From contig JBOZIK010000001.1 of NCBI GenBank assembly GCA_051453625.1, positions 75,407,892 through 75,428,338 on the forward strand: a stretch of DNA of 20,447 nucleotides. Reading direction: 5' to 3'. Positions 1-11,149 of this stretch are shown one piece after another. A model generated the notes under the pieces. The model was not told the DNA's origin. It was given only the letters and a program-made list of their open reading frames with translations, and searched no databases. The first letter of the stretch is position 1, and the number at the start of each line of letters is the position of its first letter. The DNA comes from Welwitschia mirabilis. Its lineage: Eukaryota; Gnetophyta; Gnetopsida; Welwitschiales. The position numbers and the translations under genes were made by a program.

Positions 1-73
<73 letters not shown>
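1..73. repeat. (TG)n microsatellite, copy 1
   Basis: An uninterrupted TG dinucleotide run that begins at or before the left edge of the window. The unique sequence after it (AT-rich, starting ttcttccaac) matches the sequence after the TG runs ending at 5654 and 10819, so it is the same site in the first of three repeat units rather than an independent microsatellite. Confidence 0.97.
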
Positions 74-74
<1 letters not shown>

Positions 75-1968
75 CTTCCAACTTAAATAATAGTTATTTT
101 TATTTTAGTTAACCTATGAAAATTAAAAAGAGAATATTCAAAGCTAACCTGCTTAGCCTTTAAACATTTTAGAATGTTACTTGGTGCTGATGTAGATGCT
201 ACCATATAAGAAGCCCTTTCAAGTACCTGATAGAGTTGATTAGGCTATAGAAATTAAATTTATGGACATTGTCATAGAACCCTTCATTTCTCCACATCAT
301 TCTAGTTATCATTCACAATGGACTTAATTCTTATAAAATCTTATTTTGGCTTTCTTTAATCACTTGACATTATAAGTTTTCCATGTGTTTCTAGTTCATT
401 ATCACTACTATTATCTTTTTCTAAAGCAACACACCCTAAGGAAATAATTTGAAAGATGAAGGCTCTAGCAAAATATAATCTAGTGTAACTCAAGACTTAT
501 TAGGATGATGCAATAGCAATGTTTATCTATTTCCATAGGTAAGTAGTATTTACATGAGTTGCTACTCTCTAATGTAACATCTTGACCATCTCATCATAGC
601 ACTAGTCATATGAATTTCCTTAATTTATTCATCTACCATTGCATGATCTAATTTACTATAGGTTTGTTTTTTCCCTTCCCTTTTTTTACATCTCTTACTG
701 TGCTATAGGTTCTCCAACAATCCACTTTAGACATTCTGAAAGCACACTTTCTTGTGTATGTCGGTGTATACTATGTAAGCGCACAAGTGTTATGCTTCTT
801 GAAATATAGATCTTTCTATAAAGCTCCTTAAAGGAATGTAGATTTTAGCATGGTCTAAATAATTAGTAAAATGTAAAAGGAAATAATGTTTAAGTTGGAA
901 AGCATTCATCAAGAGAAATAAGCATTGTTTCTAAATTATTTGGAGAGAAGATCTTTAATACATTTTTAAAGTCTCTAAAATGAATCCATCATTTGGTGTA
1001 AAGATAATGAAATGCTTTTTTACATTAAAAAGATTGTAATATGAGCATCATCTCTATTTCTCTCTGTCTAGAACTAAGCATAAGGTATAACATTGTAATC
1101 ATAATAGCTACTTGAATAGTGGCATAACACAGTAACAAATGCCTATGTTTTGTGTTCAATACCTTTCTTTTCCCTTTTCTTGTATCTTTCACATTTATAA
1201 CTTTATTTGATGGATGATAAACAAGGAAGTGATTTTGCATAAATTTCTCTCCTCTTCTCCTACAATTCCTAATGTTTTTGTCTTCTTCTCTATTCATTTT
1301 ATTTGCAAATTTAAAAAGCCTAGGAAAATTGATTTCACATAGTAAGTCCTTTCATGGATAACATAAGAGTGAGAATTATTGGATTTAAGATATTATTTAA
1401 CATTTAATGAACAATAAAATCATTCCTAATGAGAATAATTACTTGGCATCTACTAGTATTTGCCTTAGATAATTTCACGAGCAATGTCATAAATCACATT
1501 TTCAATTTCAATTTCGTTCTTCATACAGAAGTTAATAGAAAATTCCTCCATAGAAAAAAAAACAGAAAAGGGTGATTGTAATGGAATGATATTAACATGA
1601 TATTGATAGAATTCTTAGATTTCCTTGGTGAAAACATCAATAAAATCCCGAGCATGCTTTAGACCATATTTAATAACAATAGCTCCAAGTGTGACTAAGA
1701 CAGCCAAGACCAAAAGTAATAAAATTGGCTTCCATGTAAAAAAAAAATTAGAGATTTTCTTAATGACATCCATTGATTACTTACCAAAATGACCATGCAA
1801 AAGATGATTTTTCAAAATACAATGTGTGTTTTTCTAATAGGGTCTTCTACATCTCTCTCTTTTTGCTAATGTGTTTACTAACAATGTGTTCCCTTACATC
1901 CTATACTCCAACAAAAGGCATACATAGAACAAACCTCAACACTTGACATGAAAATTTTGGATGTTACA
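1..1968 (-). mobile_element. LTR-like segment 1 (partial; minus-strand 5' end at 1968)
   Basis: Read on the minus strand, this segment starts TGTAACATCC at 1968, directly after a purine-rich stretch (1969-1980). That is the arrangement of a 3' LTR following its polypurine tract. It runs leftwards out of the window. It is homologous to the minus-strand 5' part of the next LTR-like segment (7470 leftwards to about 5580). No gag or pol coding is visible. The assignment rests on the two junctions and the repeat alignment. Confidence 0.45.
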
Positions 1969-2073
1969 TCCTTCCCACTTAAGAAGCTTCCATCCTTAAA
2001 AACTACTTAAGACAATCAATACATTAATGATAACCATTATTAAATGGATTCAATCCTGGATTTAATACTAAAA
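1969..2073 (-). mobile_element. Mini internal domain 1 of LTR-like array (degenerate)
   Basis: About 105 bp between two LTR-like segments. Its right-hand counterpart is 7471-7586. The polypurine tract is still visible on the minus strand at 1980-1969 (aagtgggaagga). The primer binding site position (about 2059-2070) is decayed: it reads tagtattaaatc where the other copy has TGGAATCAGAGC. Identified only by alignment with the better-kept copy. Confidence 0.4.
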
Positions 2074-2425
2074 TGATATAACCTAGTCTTTGGATTGAAC
2101 CTAAAAGGAACTATTTTTTTAAAATTAACTTAATTGCATTATAGTGCATCAATTACATGATAACATTAAAAATTTATAGTGAGATTGTTTGGTTATAACT
2201 AAGAGAATTATCTCTTAGTTACTCATAGGATTCATGTTAAGTGAACTATGTAATGATATCTCACTCAAATAATGTCATAACCATTCTTTACATTAAGTAG
2301 AAATATTGATCACAATCATATATAAGAAGTGTTTAGATTATGGTTGAATGGTTAATTGCACCAATAGCTGAGTTACCATGCCTATGTAATCTTTATTCAC
2401 AGGAGTTCACATCACATATAGTTCT

Positions 2426-3265
2426 ATCTTGGGTCTTGTTCTCATTTCCACCAACATGCCTGAGTGTAAGATAGATCAAAGTGATTTATATCACTAACAT
2501 GTGACAATACTAGGCATAAAATAATGCAAAGAATAATGTAAAAACATAAATTAACATCAACAAATATCACATAAAAACATACGTACAGATGCATAGTACC
2601 TATGTTTAAAAGTATAAGAGATAGCTCGTTAAGAACTCTTAAGGTTATAACATCCAATCTTATTAAGGAATTCTAATATATAACTAAAAATAATACACAT
2701 GTATATTAATATAAATAAGATATATAAGTACTGAAGTATACATATATAGTGAATCCCATGGTAACTTGGAGCTAATAGGAGAGAAACATATCATAATAAA
2801 ATTTCATTATACTAAACTCATGTAAAAACAGGATTAACATACACACATATATATACACACATCCTAGTTTGACAAGGTATCTCTTAGTTGTTCCTTTTAT
2901 AATATGTCATAATGAATCTAATAATATAAATATATATAAAATGCCAAATAAAATAGCTTATATGCCACTGATTAATTTTATAGTCTCAATAAACTTAGAT
3001 TAATAAAAATAAAAGGGTAAAGATTGCTAATTAAATATCTAGTTATTTCAATGAGTATCATAGAATAATCACTATTATTATATTATTTTATGAATATTAT
3101 AATAATTAACTGGTTGGAACATTTAACTCATATGCATGAAGATGTAGGAAATTTTATTTAAGAATACATACCTAGAAAGAACTAAGATATACTATAAGTA
3201 ACTGCAATCATTGAGAAATATGTTAAACCTACATTATTGCATACTACGCTATACTTACTATAACT
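2426..3265. repeat. Direct repeat, left copy, ending at gap
   Basis: An 840-bp segment that recurs at 3366-4279 in the same orientation. The left copy stops exactly at the first N of the gap (actataact), and the right copy starts exactly after the last N (atctt). Divergence is visible throughout. This is the pattern of two overlapping but diverged contig ends placed side by side; a true tandem duplication is possible but less likely. Confidence 0.85.
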
Positions 3266-3365
3266 NNNNNNNNNNNNNNNNNNNNNNNNNNNNNNNNNNN
3301 NNNNNNNNNNNNNNNNNNNNNNNNNNNNNNNNNNNNNNNNNNNNNNNNNNNNNNNNNNNNNNNNN
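3266..3365. other. Assembly gap, 100 N
   Basis: Exactly 100 N, the usual placeholder for a gap of unknown size. It is flanked by terminal direct repeats (2426-3265 and 3366-4279). Confidence 0.99.
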
Positions 3366-4279
3366 ATCTTAGGCCTCGTTCTCATTTTCACCAATATGCA
3401 TGAGCACAAGATAGATCAAAGTGATTTGTATCACTAACATGTAATAATCCTGGGTATGAAAGAATGCAAAGAATAATGCAAGAACACAAATTAACATCAA
3501 TAGATATCACATTAAAATATATGTATAGATGCATAGTAGCTATGTTTAAAAGTATAGGAGATAGTCAGTCAAGAACTCTTGAGGTTACAATTAAGGAATT
3601 CTAATATATAAATGAAGATAATATACATGTATGTTAATATAAATTAGATATATGAGTACCCAAGTATACATATATAATGAACCCCCTGGTAACTTGGCCA
3701 AAATATCCATTAGTAATCCTTCATCACCAAGAATAAGAAAGTCCTCATGTCTCACTATAACATCCTAGTGGGAGCTAATGGGAGGGAATATATCATAATA
3801 GAATGTCATTATAGTAAATTAATGCAAAAAAATGATTAACACAAATACACACATATATATATATACACACATACACACACAGCATTTTGGCAAGGTACCT
3901 CTTACCTGCTCCTTTTATAACATGTCATAATGAATCTAATAATATATACATAAAATGCCAAATAAAATAGCTTATATGCCACTAATTAATTTTCTAGTTT
4001 TAATAAACTTAAATCAATAAACATAAAAGGATAAAGGTTGCTAATTAAATATCTAAATATTTTAATGAGTATCATAGAATAATCACTATTATTATATCAT
4101 TTTATGCATAGGATAATAATTAACTGCTTAGAACATTTAACTCATATGCATGAAGATGTAAGAAATTATATTTAAGGATACATATCTAAAAATAGTTAAG
4201 GTATACTAGAAGTAACTGCAATCATTGAGAAATATGTTAAACTTGCATTATTACATACTATACTATACTTACTATAACT
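3366..4279. repeat. Direct repeat, right copy, starting at gap
   Basis: Matches 2426-3265. It has about 74 extra bases (about 3698-3771, between aacttgg and gagctaat) that the left copy lacks. Unit B shows only one copy of this segment (7945-8269 and 9056-9490, split by a gap), which supports a single copy per unit. It contains a short mixed CA/TA run at about 3846-3881. Confidence 0.85.
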
Positions 4280-5573
4280 ACATTAAATCATACTAAAAGA
4301 AACATAATTGTTAGTAAATACATGTGACAACTTTCATTATAATATAAAGAAGTTTTGCATAAAATAAATAAGGTAGGAGATCATGACATAGAGTCTTACT
4401 CTTGTATGATGACATGGAAGGCAAAAGACATTAGAGAAATTGTATCATCTAATTAAGTATTTTTCTAGTCAATGAGGTTCGGTCATCTATCTAACATTTT
4501 ATATCTTACAAAAAACTATATTTGAGCATGAACTATTTATCTAGTATATACATGGAAAGCCAATTTTAAAGTTTCATTATTATTTATAGCTAACTTTTAA
4601 CTTGTGTTTAGATAATCTCATGAAGTAATATTAAAATCAGTTAAAGCTAGCCAATGTTTAAAGGTAAATGTAAATCATTAAGAAAGTGAAATGGATTTAC
4701 TCAATCATCTAAAACCCAAAATTTTAATAGATAAATGTTGTTCATGTTCTATTGTAATGGGACCCAAGTGAAAGTATTCATAGATCTTCTTATTATCATT
4801 TCTCTAGTATATTTATTTTTCTCTTATCTATGGTAATAGAGCATTTATCCCTACTTCTCATTCAAGTCATCTAAAGAGGTAGGAAAGCTAATTCCTCTTA
4901 GTAATAGAAAGTGATTAGACATTTAATTCAAAGGGCTATAAATCCAAAGTAAGAAAAGAACATTCTCCAGCATAGATAAGTGAAGCTTCATTAAACTTAA
5001 GATCATTTTAATATTAGAAAATTGTGTTTAACTCCTAAGGTCTTAGTGAAAGGGACACAAGTCCAATCATATAAACATTGTAAGCTCACATAATTTTAGA
5101 GAATATAATATAGCCCTAAACTAAAATTTAATATTCTATACAAAGAATATAATAGAGACCCAAACTAAAAATTACCTTATAAATAAAGAACATAATAAAG
5201 AGCATTTTTATTTATTTATTCTTATTTATATTTTTTTATAATTTCATTAAAATTATTTATCTTTTAGTTTTTGTTTAAATTACTATTTATAATTTTTACT
5301 TTTCTTTTCATATAGGAACTCCTTTGCTCTCAACAATAGATTTTTAAGTAAACCTAAAATTGCATAATCAAACATAACTTAGTACCTAATAGTAGACTCA
5401 TTATACATCTCATGTATTTCTTATAAGATTATATTTATAGATTCAAAATGAAAAAGTAATTTTTATTATAATAAAAAATATGAAACCCAAATAAGGTTGA
5501 AATCTACCCCTTAAAATTAGAGAAGTTATAAAAAAGTCATAGAAGATACCTCAAATTTATTAATGGTTTTCTC

Positions 5574-5577
<4 letters not shown>

Positions 5578-5654
<77 letters not shown>
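5578..5654. repeat. (TG)n microsatellite, copy 2
   Basis: A 77-bp uninterrupted TG run at the same position in unit B as the runs at 1-73 and 10593-10819. It sits inside the LTR-like segment, so it was amplified with the larger unit. Confidence 0.97.
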
Positions 5655-5656
<2 letters not shown>

Positions 5657-7470
5657 ATATATTTCAACTTAAATAATAATTATTTTTATTTTAGTTTTAA
5701 TATGTCTTATAATACTAAAACCTATGGCAACAAAAAATAGAATTTTCAAATCTAACTTACCTAACCTTTAAACATTTTAGAATGTTACTTGGTACTAGTG
5801 TAGATGTTGCCATGTGTAAGAAGCCCTTTTAAATGACATGTAGAGTTGATTAGGCTTTAGAATTTAAATTTTTGGGCCTTGTCATAAAACCCTTCATTTT
5901 TCCACATCATTCTAGTTATCATTATCAATGGACTTATTTCTTATAATTTCTAATTTTGGCTTTTTTTAATCACTTGAATTATAAGTATTCCATTTGTTTC
6001 TAGCTGATCATCACTACTTTTATCTTTTTATTAAGCAACATAAGATAAGGAAATAATTTGAAAGATGAAGACTCTAACAAAATATAATCTAGTACATCTC
6101 TAGGCTTATTATGATGGTGTAGTAGCATTATTCCTTCGTTTCCATAGGTAAGTGGTATTTGCATGACTTTCTACTCTCTAATGTAATATCGTCACCATTC
6201 ATCTACTATTGCATGATCTATTTATTATAGGTTTTCCCTTTTACTTCCCTTTTTAACATCTCTTAATCCATTATATTCTCTAAAGGCCCACTTTAGATGT
6301 TTCACAAGAACACTTTATTGTGTATGTTGGCATAGACTATATTAGTGCATAGGTGTTATGATTCTTGAAACATAGATCTTTTTAGAAAGCTTCTTAAAGA
6401 AATGTTGGTTTCAGCATGGTCTCAAGAATTAGTAAATTATACAAGAAAATGATGTCTAAGTCACAAATCATTTATCAAGATAAATAAGAATTATTTCTAA
6501 ATTATTTAGAGAGAAGGTCTTTAATACATTTTTAAATTCTTGAAAATGAATCCATCATGTGGTGTGAATATAATGGAATGCTTCTTTGCATTGAGAATAT
6601 TGTAATATGAACAACAACTCTATTTCTTTATGTCTAGAACTAATCATAAGGTACAACATCATAATCATAGTAGCTTATGTCTTTCATATTTACAAATTTA
6701 TTTGATGGATGATAAACAAGGAAGTGATTTTACATAGACTTATCTTCTCTTCTTCTACAATTTCTAATGTTTTCTTCTCTATTTATTTTATTTGCAAATT
6801 TAAAAGATCTAAGATAAATTATTTCACATATTAAGTCCTTGTAGGGATGCCATGAGGATAAGCATTGAAGGATCTAAAATAGTCTTTAAAATTTAATCAA
6901 TAATAGGACCATTTATAGTGAGAATAATTCCTCTCCATCTACTATTATTTGCCTCAAACAACTTTATAAGGAATGCCATAGACTACATTCTCAATTTCAA
7001 TTTAGCCCATTCATTCCAAAAGTTAGCATAAAATTTATCAATTTAATAAAAATAAAAAAGGATGGTTGTAATGGCATGATATCAATATGACATTGATAAA
7101 ATTATTTGATTCCCTTGGTGAAAACATAAATGACATCCCAAACATGCTTCAGACCATCTTTAACGATAATAGCTTTGAGTGTGATTAAGATAGCCAGGCT
7201 AAAAGTAAGTAAATTGGCTTTCATGCAAAAAAATTAGAGTTTTTCATGATGACATCTATCCATAACTTACCAAAATGATCATGAAAAAGATGATTCATCA
7301 AAGTACAATGTGTGTTTTTTAAATAGGGTTTATTACCTCTCTCTCTTTGTACTAATGTGTTTACCAATAATGGGTTCCCTTGCATCATACACTTTAAGAA
7401 AAGACACACACCCCAATTTTTGTGCATAGCACATATCTTAATAGTTAACATGAAAATTGGGGATTTTACA

Positions 7471-7482
7471 TTCTTCCCTCTT
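7471..7482 (-). other. Polypurine-tract-like sequence
   Basis: On the minus strand this reads aagagggaagaa and abuts the presumed LTR start TGTAAAATCC at 7470. In LTR retrotransposons the polypurine tract lies directly before the 3' LTR and primes plus-strand synthesis. The equivalent at 1969-1980 reads aagtgggaagga. Confidence 0.5.
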
Positions 7483-7571
7483 AAGAAATTTAGATTCTGA
7501 AAACTACTTAAACCAATTAATACTATAATAATAACCATTACTAAATTTATTAAGCAATGTATTTAATCCTA

Positions 7572-7583
7572 GCTCTGATTCCA
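7572..7583 (-). other. Primer binding site, tRNA-iMet type
   Basis: Minus strand TGGAATCAGAGC, followed by tagg. It matches the usual plant retrotransposon primer site TGGTATCAGAGC, complementary to the 3' end of initiator tRNA-Met, in 11 of 12 positions. It lies three bases from a TG/CA-type LTR end, which is the expected distance. Confidence 0.6.
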
Positions 7584-7587
7584 AAAT

Positions 7588-7613
7588 GTTACAACCCAGT
7601 TTTTGGGTGTAAC
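7588..7613. repeat. Inverted repeat at LTR-like end
   Basis: gttacaaccca (7588-7598) and tgggtgtaac (7604-7613) are complementary apart from one unpaired base, with a five-base loop. It sits at the LTR-like terminus beside the primer site. The matching place in the other unit (from 2074) has decayed and no longer pairs well. Confidence 0.6.
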
Positions 7614-8269
7614 TTAAGAGGTAGTTTTTTTTCCTATTTTTTGAATCTACTTAATTAAATTATAGTGCATCAATTACATGATAAAATTAAACATTGTAGT
7701 GAAGTTATTTGATTATGACTGAGAGACTTACCTCTTAGTTACTCATAGGATTTACGTCAAATGAACTATGTAATGATATTTTACATAACTAGTATCATAA
7801 CCAATATTTATGTTAATTAGAAATATTAATTATGAGCATGCATAAGAAGTGTGTAGATTATGATTGAGTGGTTGATTACAGCATTAGCTAAGTAACGACA
7901 ATATATAATCCTTATCCATATGAGTTCACACCACATGTAGTTCTATCTTGGGCTTCATTCTCATCTCTATTAATATGCATGAGCATAAGATAGATCAAAG
8001 TGATTTGTATCACTACAATATGGTAATCGAAGGCATGAAATAATGTAAATAATAATGCAAGAACATAATATTCAAATCAACATCAATAGATATCACATAA
8101 AAATATATGTACAGATGCATAGTAGCTACATTAAAAAGTATAGAAAGTAGTCAGTCAAGAACTCTTGAGGTTATAACATACAATCCTATTAAAAACTTTT
8201 AATATAAATAAAGATAATATACATCTATATTAATATAAATCAGATATATAAGTACCCCAGTATACATAT

Positions 8270-9055
8270 NNNNNNNNNNNNNNNNNNNNNNNNNNNNNNN
8301 NNNNNNNNNNNNNNNNNNNNNNNNNNNNNNNNNNNNNNNNNNNNNNNNNNNNNNNNNNNNNNNNNNNNNNNNNNNNNNNNNNNNNNNNNNNNNNNNNNNN
8401 NNNNNNNNNNNNNNNNNNNNNNNNNNNNNNNNNNNNNNNNNNNNNNNNNNNNNNNNNNNNNNNNNNNNNNNNNNNNNNNNNNNNNNNNNNNNNNNNNNNN
8501 NNNNNNNNNNNNNNNNNNNNNNNNNNNNNNNNNNNNNNNNNNNNNNNNNNNNNNNNNNNNNNNNNNNNNNNNNNNNNNNNNNNNNNNNNNNNNNNNNNNN
8601 NNNNNNNNNNNNNNNNNNNNNNNNNNNNNNNNNNNNNNNNNNNNNNNNNNNNNNNNNNNNNNNNNNNNNNNNNNNNNNNNNNNNNNNNNNNNNNNNNNNN
8701 NNNNNNNNNNNNNNNNNNNNNNNNNNNNNNNNNNNNNNNNNNNNNNNNNNNNNNNNNNNNNNNNNNNNNNNNNNNNNNNNNNNNNNNNNNNNNNNNNNNN
8801 NNNNNNNNNNNNNNNNNNNNNNNNNNNNNNNNNNNNNNNNNNNNNNNNNNNNNNNNNNNNNNNNNNNNNNNNNNNNNNNNNNNNNNNNNNNNNNNNNNNN
8901 NNNNNNNNNNNNNNNNNNNNNNNNNNNNNNNNNNNNNNNNNNNNNNNNNNNNNNNNNNNNNNNNNNNNNNNNNNNNNNNNNNNNNNNNNNNNNNNNNNNN
9001 NNNNNNNNNNNNNNNNNNNNNNNNNNNNNNNNNNNNNNNNNNNNNNNNNNNNNNN
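8270..9055. other. Assembly gap, 786 N
   Basis: A gap of estimated size inside unit B. By alignment with the right copy of unit A, the missing part (between tatacatat and the CA/TA run) should be about 165 bp, so the estimate is larger than expected. Open frames that span it are artefacts. Confidence 0.99.
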
Positions 9056-10588
9056 AACATAGACACATATATACACACATACACATATGCCATTTTGGCA
9101 AGGTACCTCTTAGTGGTTCCTTTCATAACATATCATAATAAATCTAATAATATATACATGTGAAATATCAAATAAAATATCCTATATGCCATTGATTAAG
9201 TCTCTAGTCTCAATAGACTTAGATTAATAAAAATAAAAGAATAAATCTTACTAATTAAATGCCTAATTATTTTAACGGGCATCATAGAATAATCACTATT
9301 ATTACATCATTTTATGCATATGATAACAACTAACTACTTAGAAAATTTAACTCATATGCATGAAGATGTAAGAAATTATATTTAAGAATACATACCTGGA
9401 AAGTGTTAAGATATACTAGAAGTAACTACAATAATTGAGAAATATGTTAAACCTACATTATTGCATACTATACTATACTTACTATAACTACATTAAATCA
9501 TACTAAAAGAAACACAATTATTAGTAAATGCATGTGATAAATGTCATTATGATGTTAAGAATTTTTGCATAAATAAATAAGATAGGAGATCATGACATAG
9601 TCATACTATTATATGATGACATGGAAGAAAAAAGAGATTAGAGAATTTATATCATCTAATTAAGGATTTTTTTAGTTAATGAGGTCTGATCATCTACCTA
9701 ACATATTATATCTTATAGAAAACTATGTTTGAGAATGGACTATTTATATAGAATAGACTTGGAAAACTAGTTTTAAAGTTTTGTTATTATCTATGGCTGA
9801 CGTTTAACTTGTGTTTGGATGATGTCATGAAATAATATTGAACTCAGTTAAAAATAGTCAATTTTAAAGGTAAATGTAAAACTTTAAGAAAATTAAATGG
9901 ATTTACTCAATTATTTGAAGCCCAAAATTCTAATGGATAAATGTTATTCATGTTCTATTATAATGGGATCCAAGTGAAAGTATTCATAGATCTTCTTGTT
10001 ATCATTTCTCTAGGATATGTTTTTTCCTCTTATCTATTGCAATCAAGCACTCGTCCCTACTTCTCATCCAAGGCATCTAAAGAGGTAGGAAAGCTAATTC
10101 CTCTTAGTAATAAAAAGTGATAGACATTTAATTTAAAGGACTATAGAGGCAAAGTATAAAAAGAACACTCTCTAGCATAGATAAATGAAGGTTCATTAAA
10201 ATTAAGATCATTTTAATATTAGACAAATTAAGTTTAGATCCTAAGGTCTTAGTTAAAGGGACATAAGTCCAATCATATAAATATTGTAAGCTCGCATAAT
10301 TACAGAGAATATAATATAGTCCCAAACTAAAATTTAATATTCTAAGTAAAGAATACAATAAAGATCCAAAGTAAAATTTTCCTTCTAAATAAAGAACATA
10401 ATAAAGATCCTTTTTTATTTATTTATGCTTATTTTATATTTCTTTTTCTTATAATATTATTAAATTATTTATCCATTATTTTCCTTTTAAATTACTATTT
10501 ATTAATTTTTACTTTTATTTCTATAAGTTCACTTCTTTCCTCTCAAGAATAGAATTTTAAGTAAACCTAAAATCATATAATCAATATA

Positions 10589-10592
<4 letters not shown>

Positions 10593-10660
<68 letters not shown>

Positions 10661-10760
10661 NNNNNNNNNNNNNNNNNNNNNNNNNNNNNNNNNNNNNNNN
10701 NNNNNNNNNNNNNNNNNNNNNNNNNNNNNNNNNNNNNNNNNNNNNNNNNNNNNNNNNNNN

Positions 10761-10819
<59 letters not shown>
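10593..10819. repeat. (TG)n microsatellite, copy 3, with internal gap
   Basis: TG run 10593-10660, then 100 N (10661-10760), then TG run 10761-10819. The contigs break inside the microsatellite, so its true length is unknown. It marks the start of the third repeat unit. The reading frames here (Cys-Val or Thr-His repeats) are translations of the microsatellite and not genes. Confidence 0.97.
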
Positions 10820-10821
<2 letters not shown>

Positions 10822-11146
10822 CCAACTTTAACAATAATTATTTTTATTTCAGTTTGAAAAGGCCTTCTAATACTAAAACCTATGAAAATGAAAAATAGAA
10901 TATCCAAAGCTAACCTACATAGCCTTTAAATACTTAAGGAGATTACTTGACATTGGTATAGATAATACCACATATCAAAAGTCCTTTCAACCACCTCAGA
11001 AAGTTGATCAGGCTGAAAACGTTACATTTGTGGATCTTATCACAAAACCCTTCATTTCTCCACTTCATCCTAGACATCATTCTCAATGGACTTATTCCTT
11101 ATAATGTTTTATTTTAGCTTTGTTTAATCACTTTTCATTATAAGTC
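10820..11146. repeat. Tandem macro-repeat unit C, truncated
   Basis: The sequence after the third TG run aligns with 74-375 of unit A and 5655-5985 of unit B (for example the cccttcatttctccac and tcaatggactta blocks). The match ends after cattataagt at about 11,146. The truncation coincides with the CACTA-like terminus. Confidence 0.8.
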
Positions 11147-11149
11147 CCC

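Larger units (their letters stand above)
1..5577. repeat. Tandem macro-repeat unit A, non-coding
   Basis: First unit of a head-to-tail array anchored on the TG runs. Its sequence aligns by eye over almost its whole length with 5578-10592: the stretch after the TG run, the cttcatttctccac block near 290, the junction near 1960-2080 and the block from 4280 to 5577 all recur in the same order. Identity looks like 80-90 percent, with most differences being transitions. No frame of useful length is open and nothing resembles a protein. The unit is longer than unit B because it holds an extra copy of an 840-914 bp segment around the gap at 3266. Function is not evident; the junction motifs point to an LTR-element origin. 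Confidence 0.85.
2074..7470 (-). mobile_element. LTR-like segment 2 (full length, long, non-coding)
   Basis: Bounded on the minus strand by TGTAAAATCC at 7470 (next to the polypurine tract at 7482-7471) and by a CA end at 2074 next to a decayed primer site. It spans 5,397 bp including a 100-N gap and the probable false duplication at 2426-4279; without these it would be about 4.4-4.5 kb. It contains the TG run at 5578-5654. It has no coding capacity. LTRs this long are known from LARD elements, but those have kilobase-sized interiors. An alternative is an unrelated macrosatellite that contains PBS/PPT-like words by chance. Confidence 0.45.
7471..7586 (-). mobile_element. Mini internal domain 2 (PBS to PPT, 116 bp)
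   Basis: On the minus strand, in order: LTR-like end ...TGTAACA at 7587, three spacer bases, primer site TGGAATCAGAGC (7583-7572), about 90 bp of AT-rich sequence, then the polypurine tract (7482-7471) and the next LTR-like start. This order and spacing is that of a complete LTR-retrotransposon interior reduced to the two priming sites, as in TRIM elements. TRIM elements have short LTRs, however, and here the flanking repeats are kilobases long. No coding is present, so mobilisation would need enzymes from another element. Confidence 0.5.
5578..10592. repeat. Tandem macro-repeat unit B, non-coding
   Basis: Second unit of the head-to-tail array, aligned with unit A along its length. It carries one copy of the segment that is doubled in unit A, and a 786-N gap. 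Its PBS/PPT junction at 7471-7586 is much better preserved than that of unit A. Open frames inside it are short, chance frames in AT-rich DNA; none resembles gag, protease, reverse transcriptase or integrase. Confidence 0.85.
7587..11146 (-). mobile_element. LTR-like segment 3 (interrupted at about 11,146)
   Basis: Third LTR-like segment. Its minus-strand 3' end (…TGTAACA) is at 7587 beside the primer site. It includes the 786-N gap and the TG run with its own 100-N gap. Similarity to unit A continues to cattataagt near 11,146 and then stops abruptly, where a CACTA-like terminus begins. The remaining part, including the minus-strand LTR start, is not found in the window. Confidence 0.45.

Noticed and set aside
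7221-7538. 105-codon minus-strand frame
   Set aside because: It runs across the presumed polypurine tract and LTR boundary, has no similarity I recognise, and its counterpart in the other repeat unit is not kept open.
8199-9126. Frames of 278-300 codons on the minus strand
   Set aside because: Almost all residues are undetermined because they cross the 786-N gap; the remaining ends come from CA/TA-rich repeat sequence.
10581-10907. Open frames coding for Cys-Val or Thr-His repeats on both strands
   Set aside because: These are translations of the (TG)n microsatellite and the N gap inside it, not proteins.
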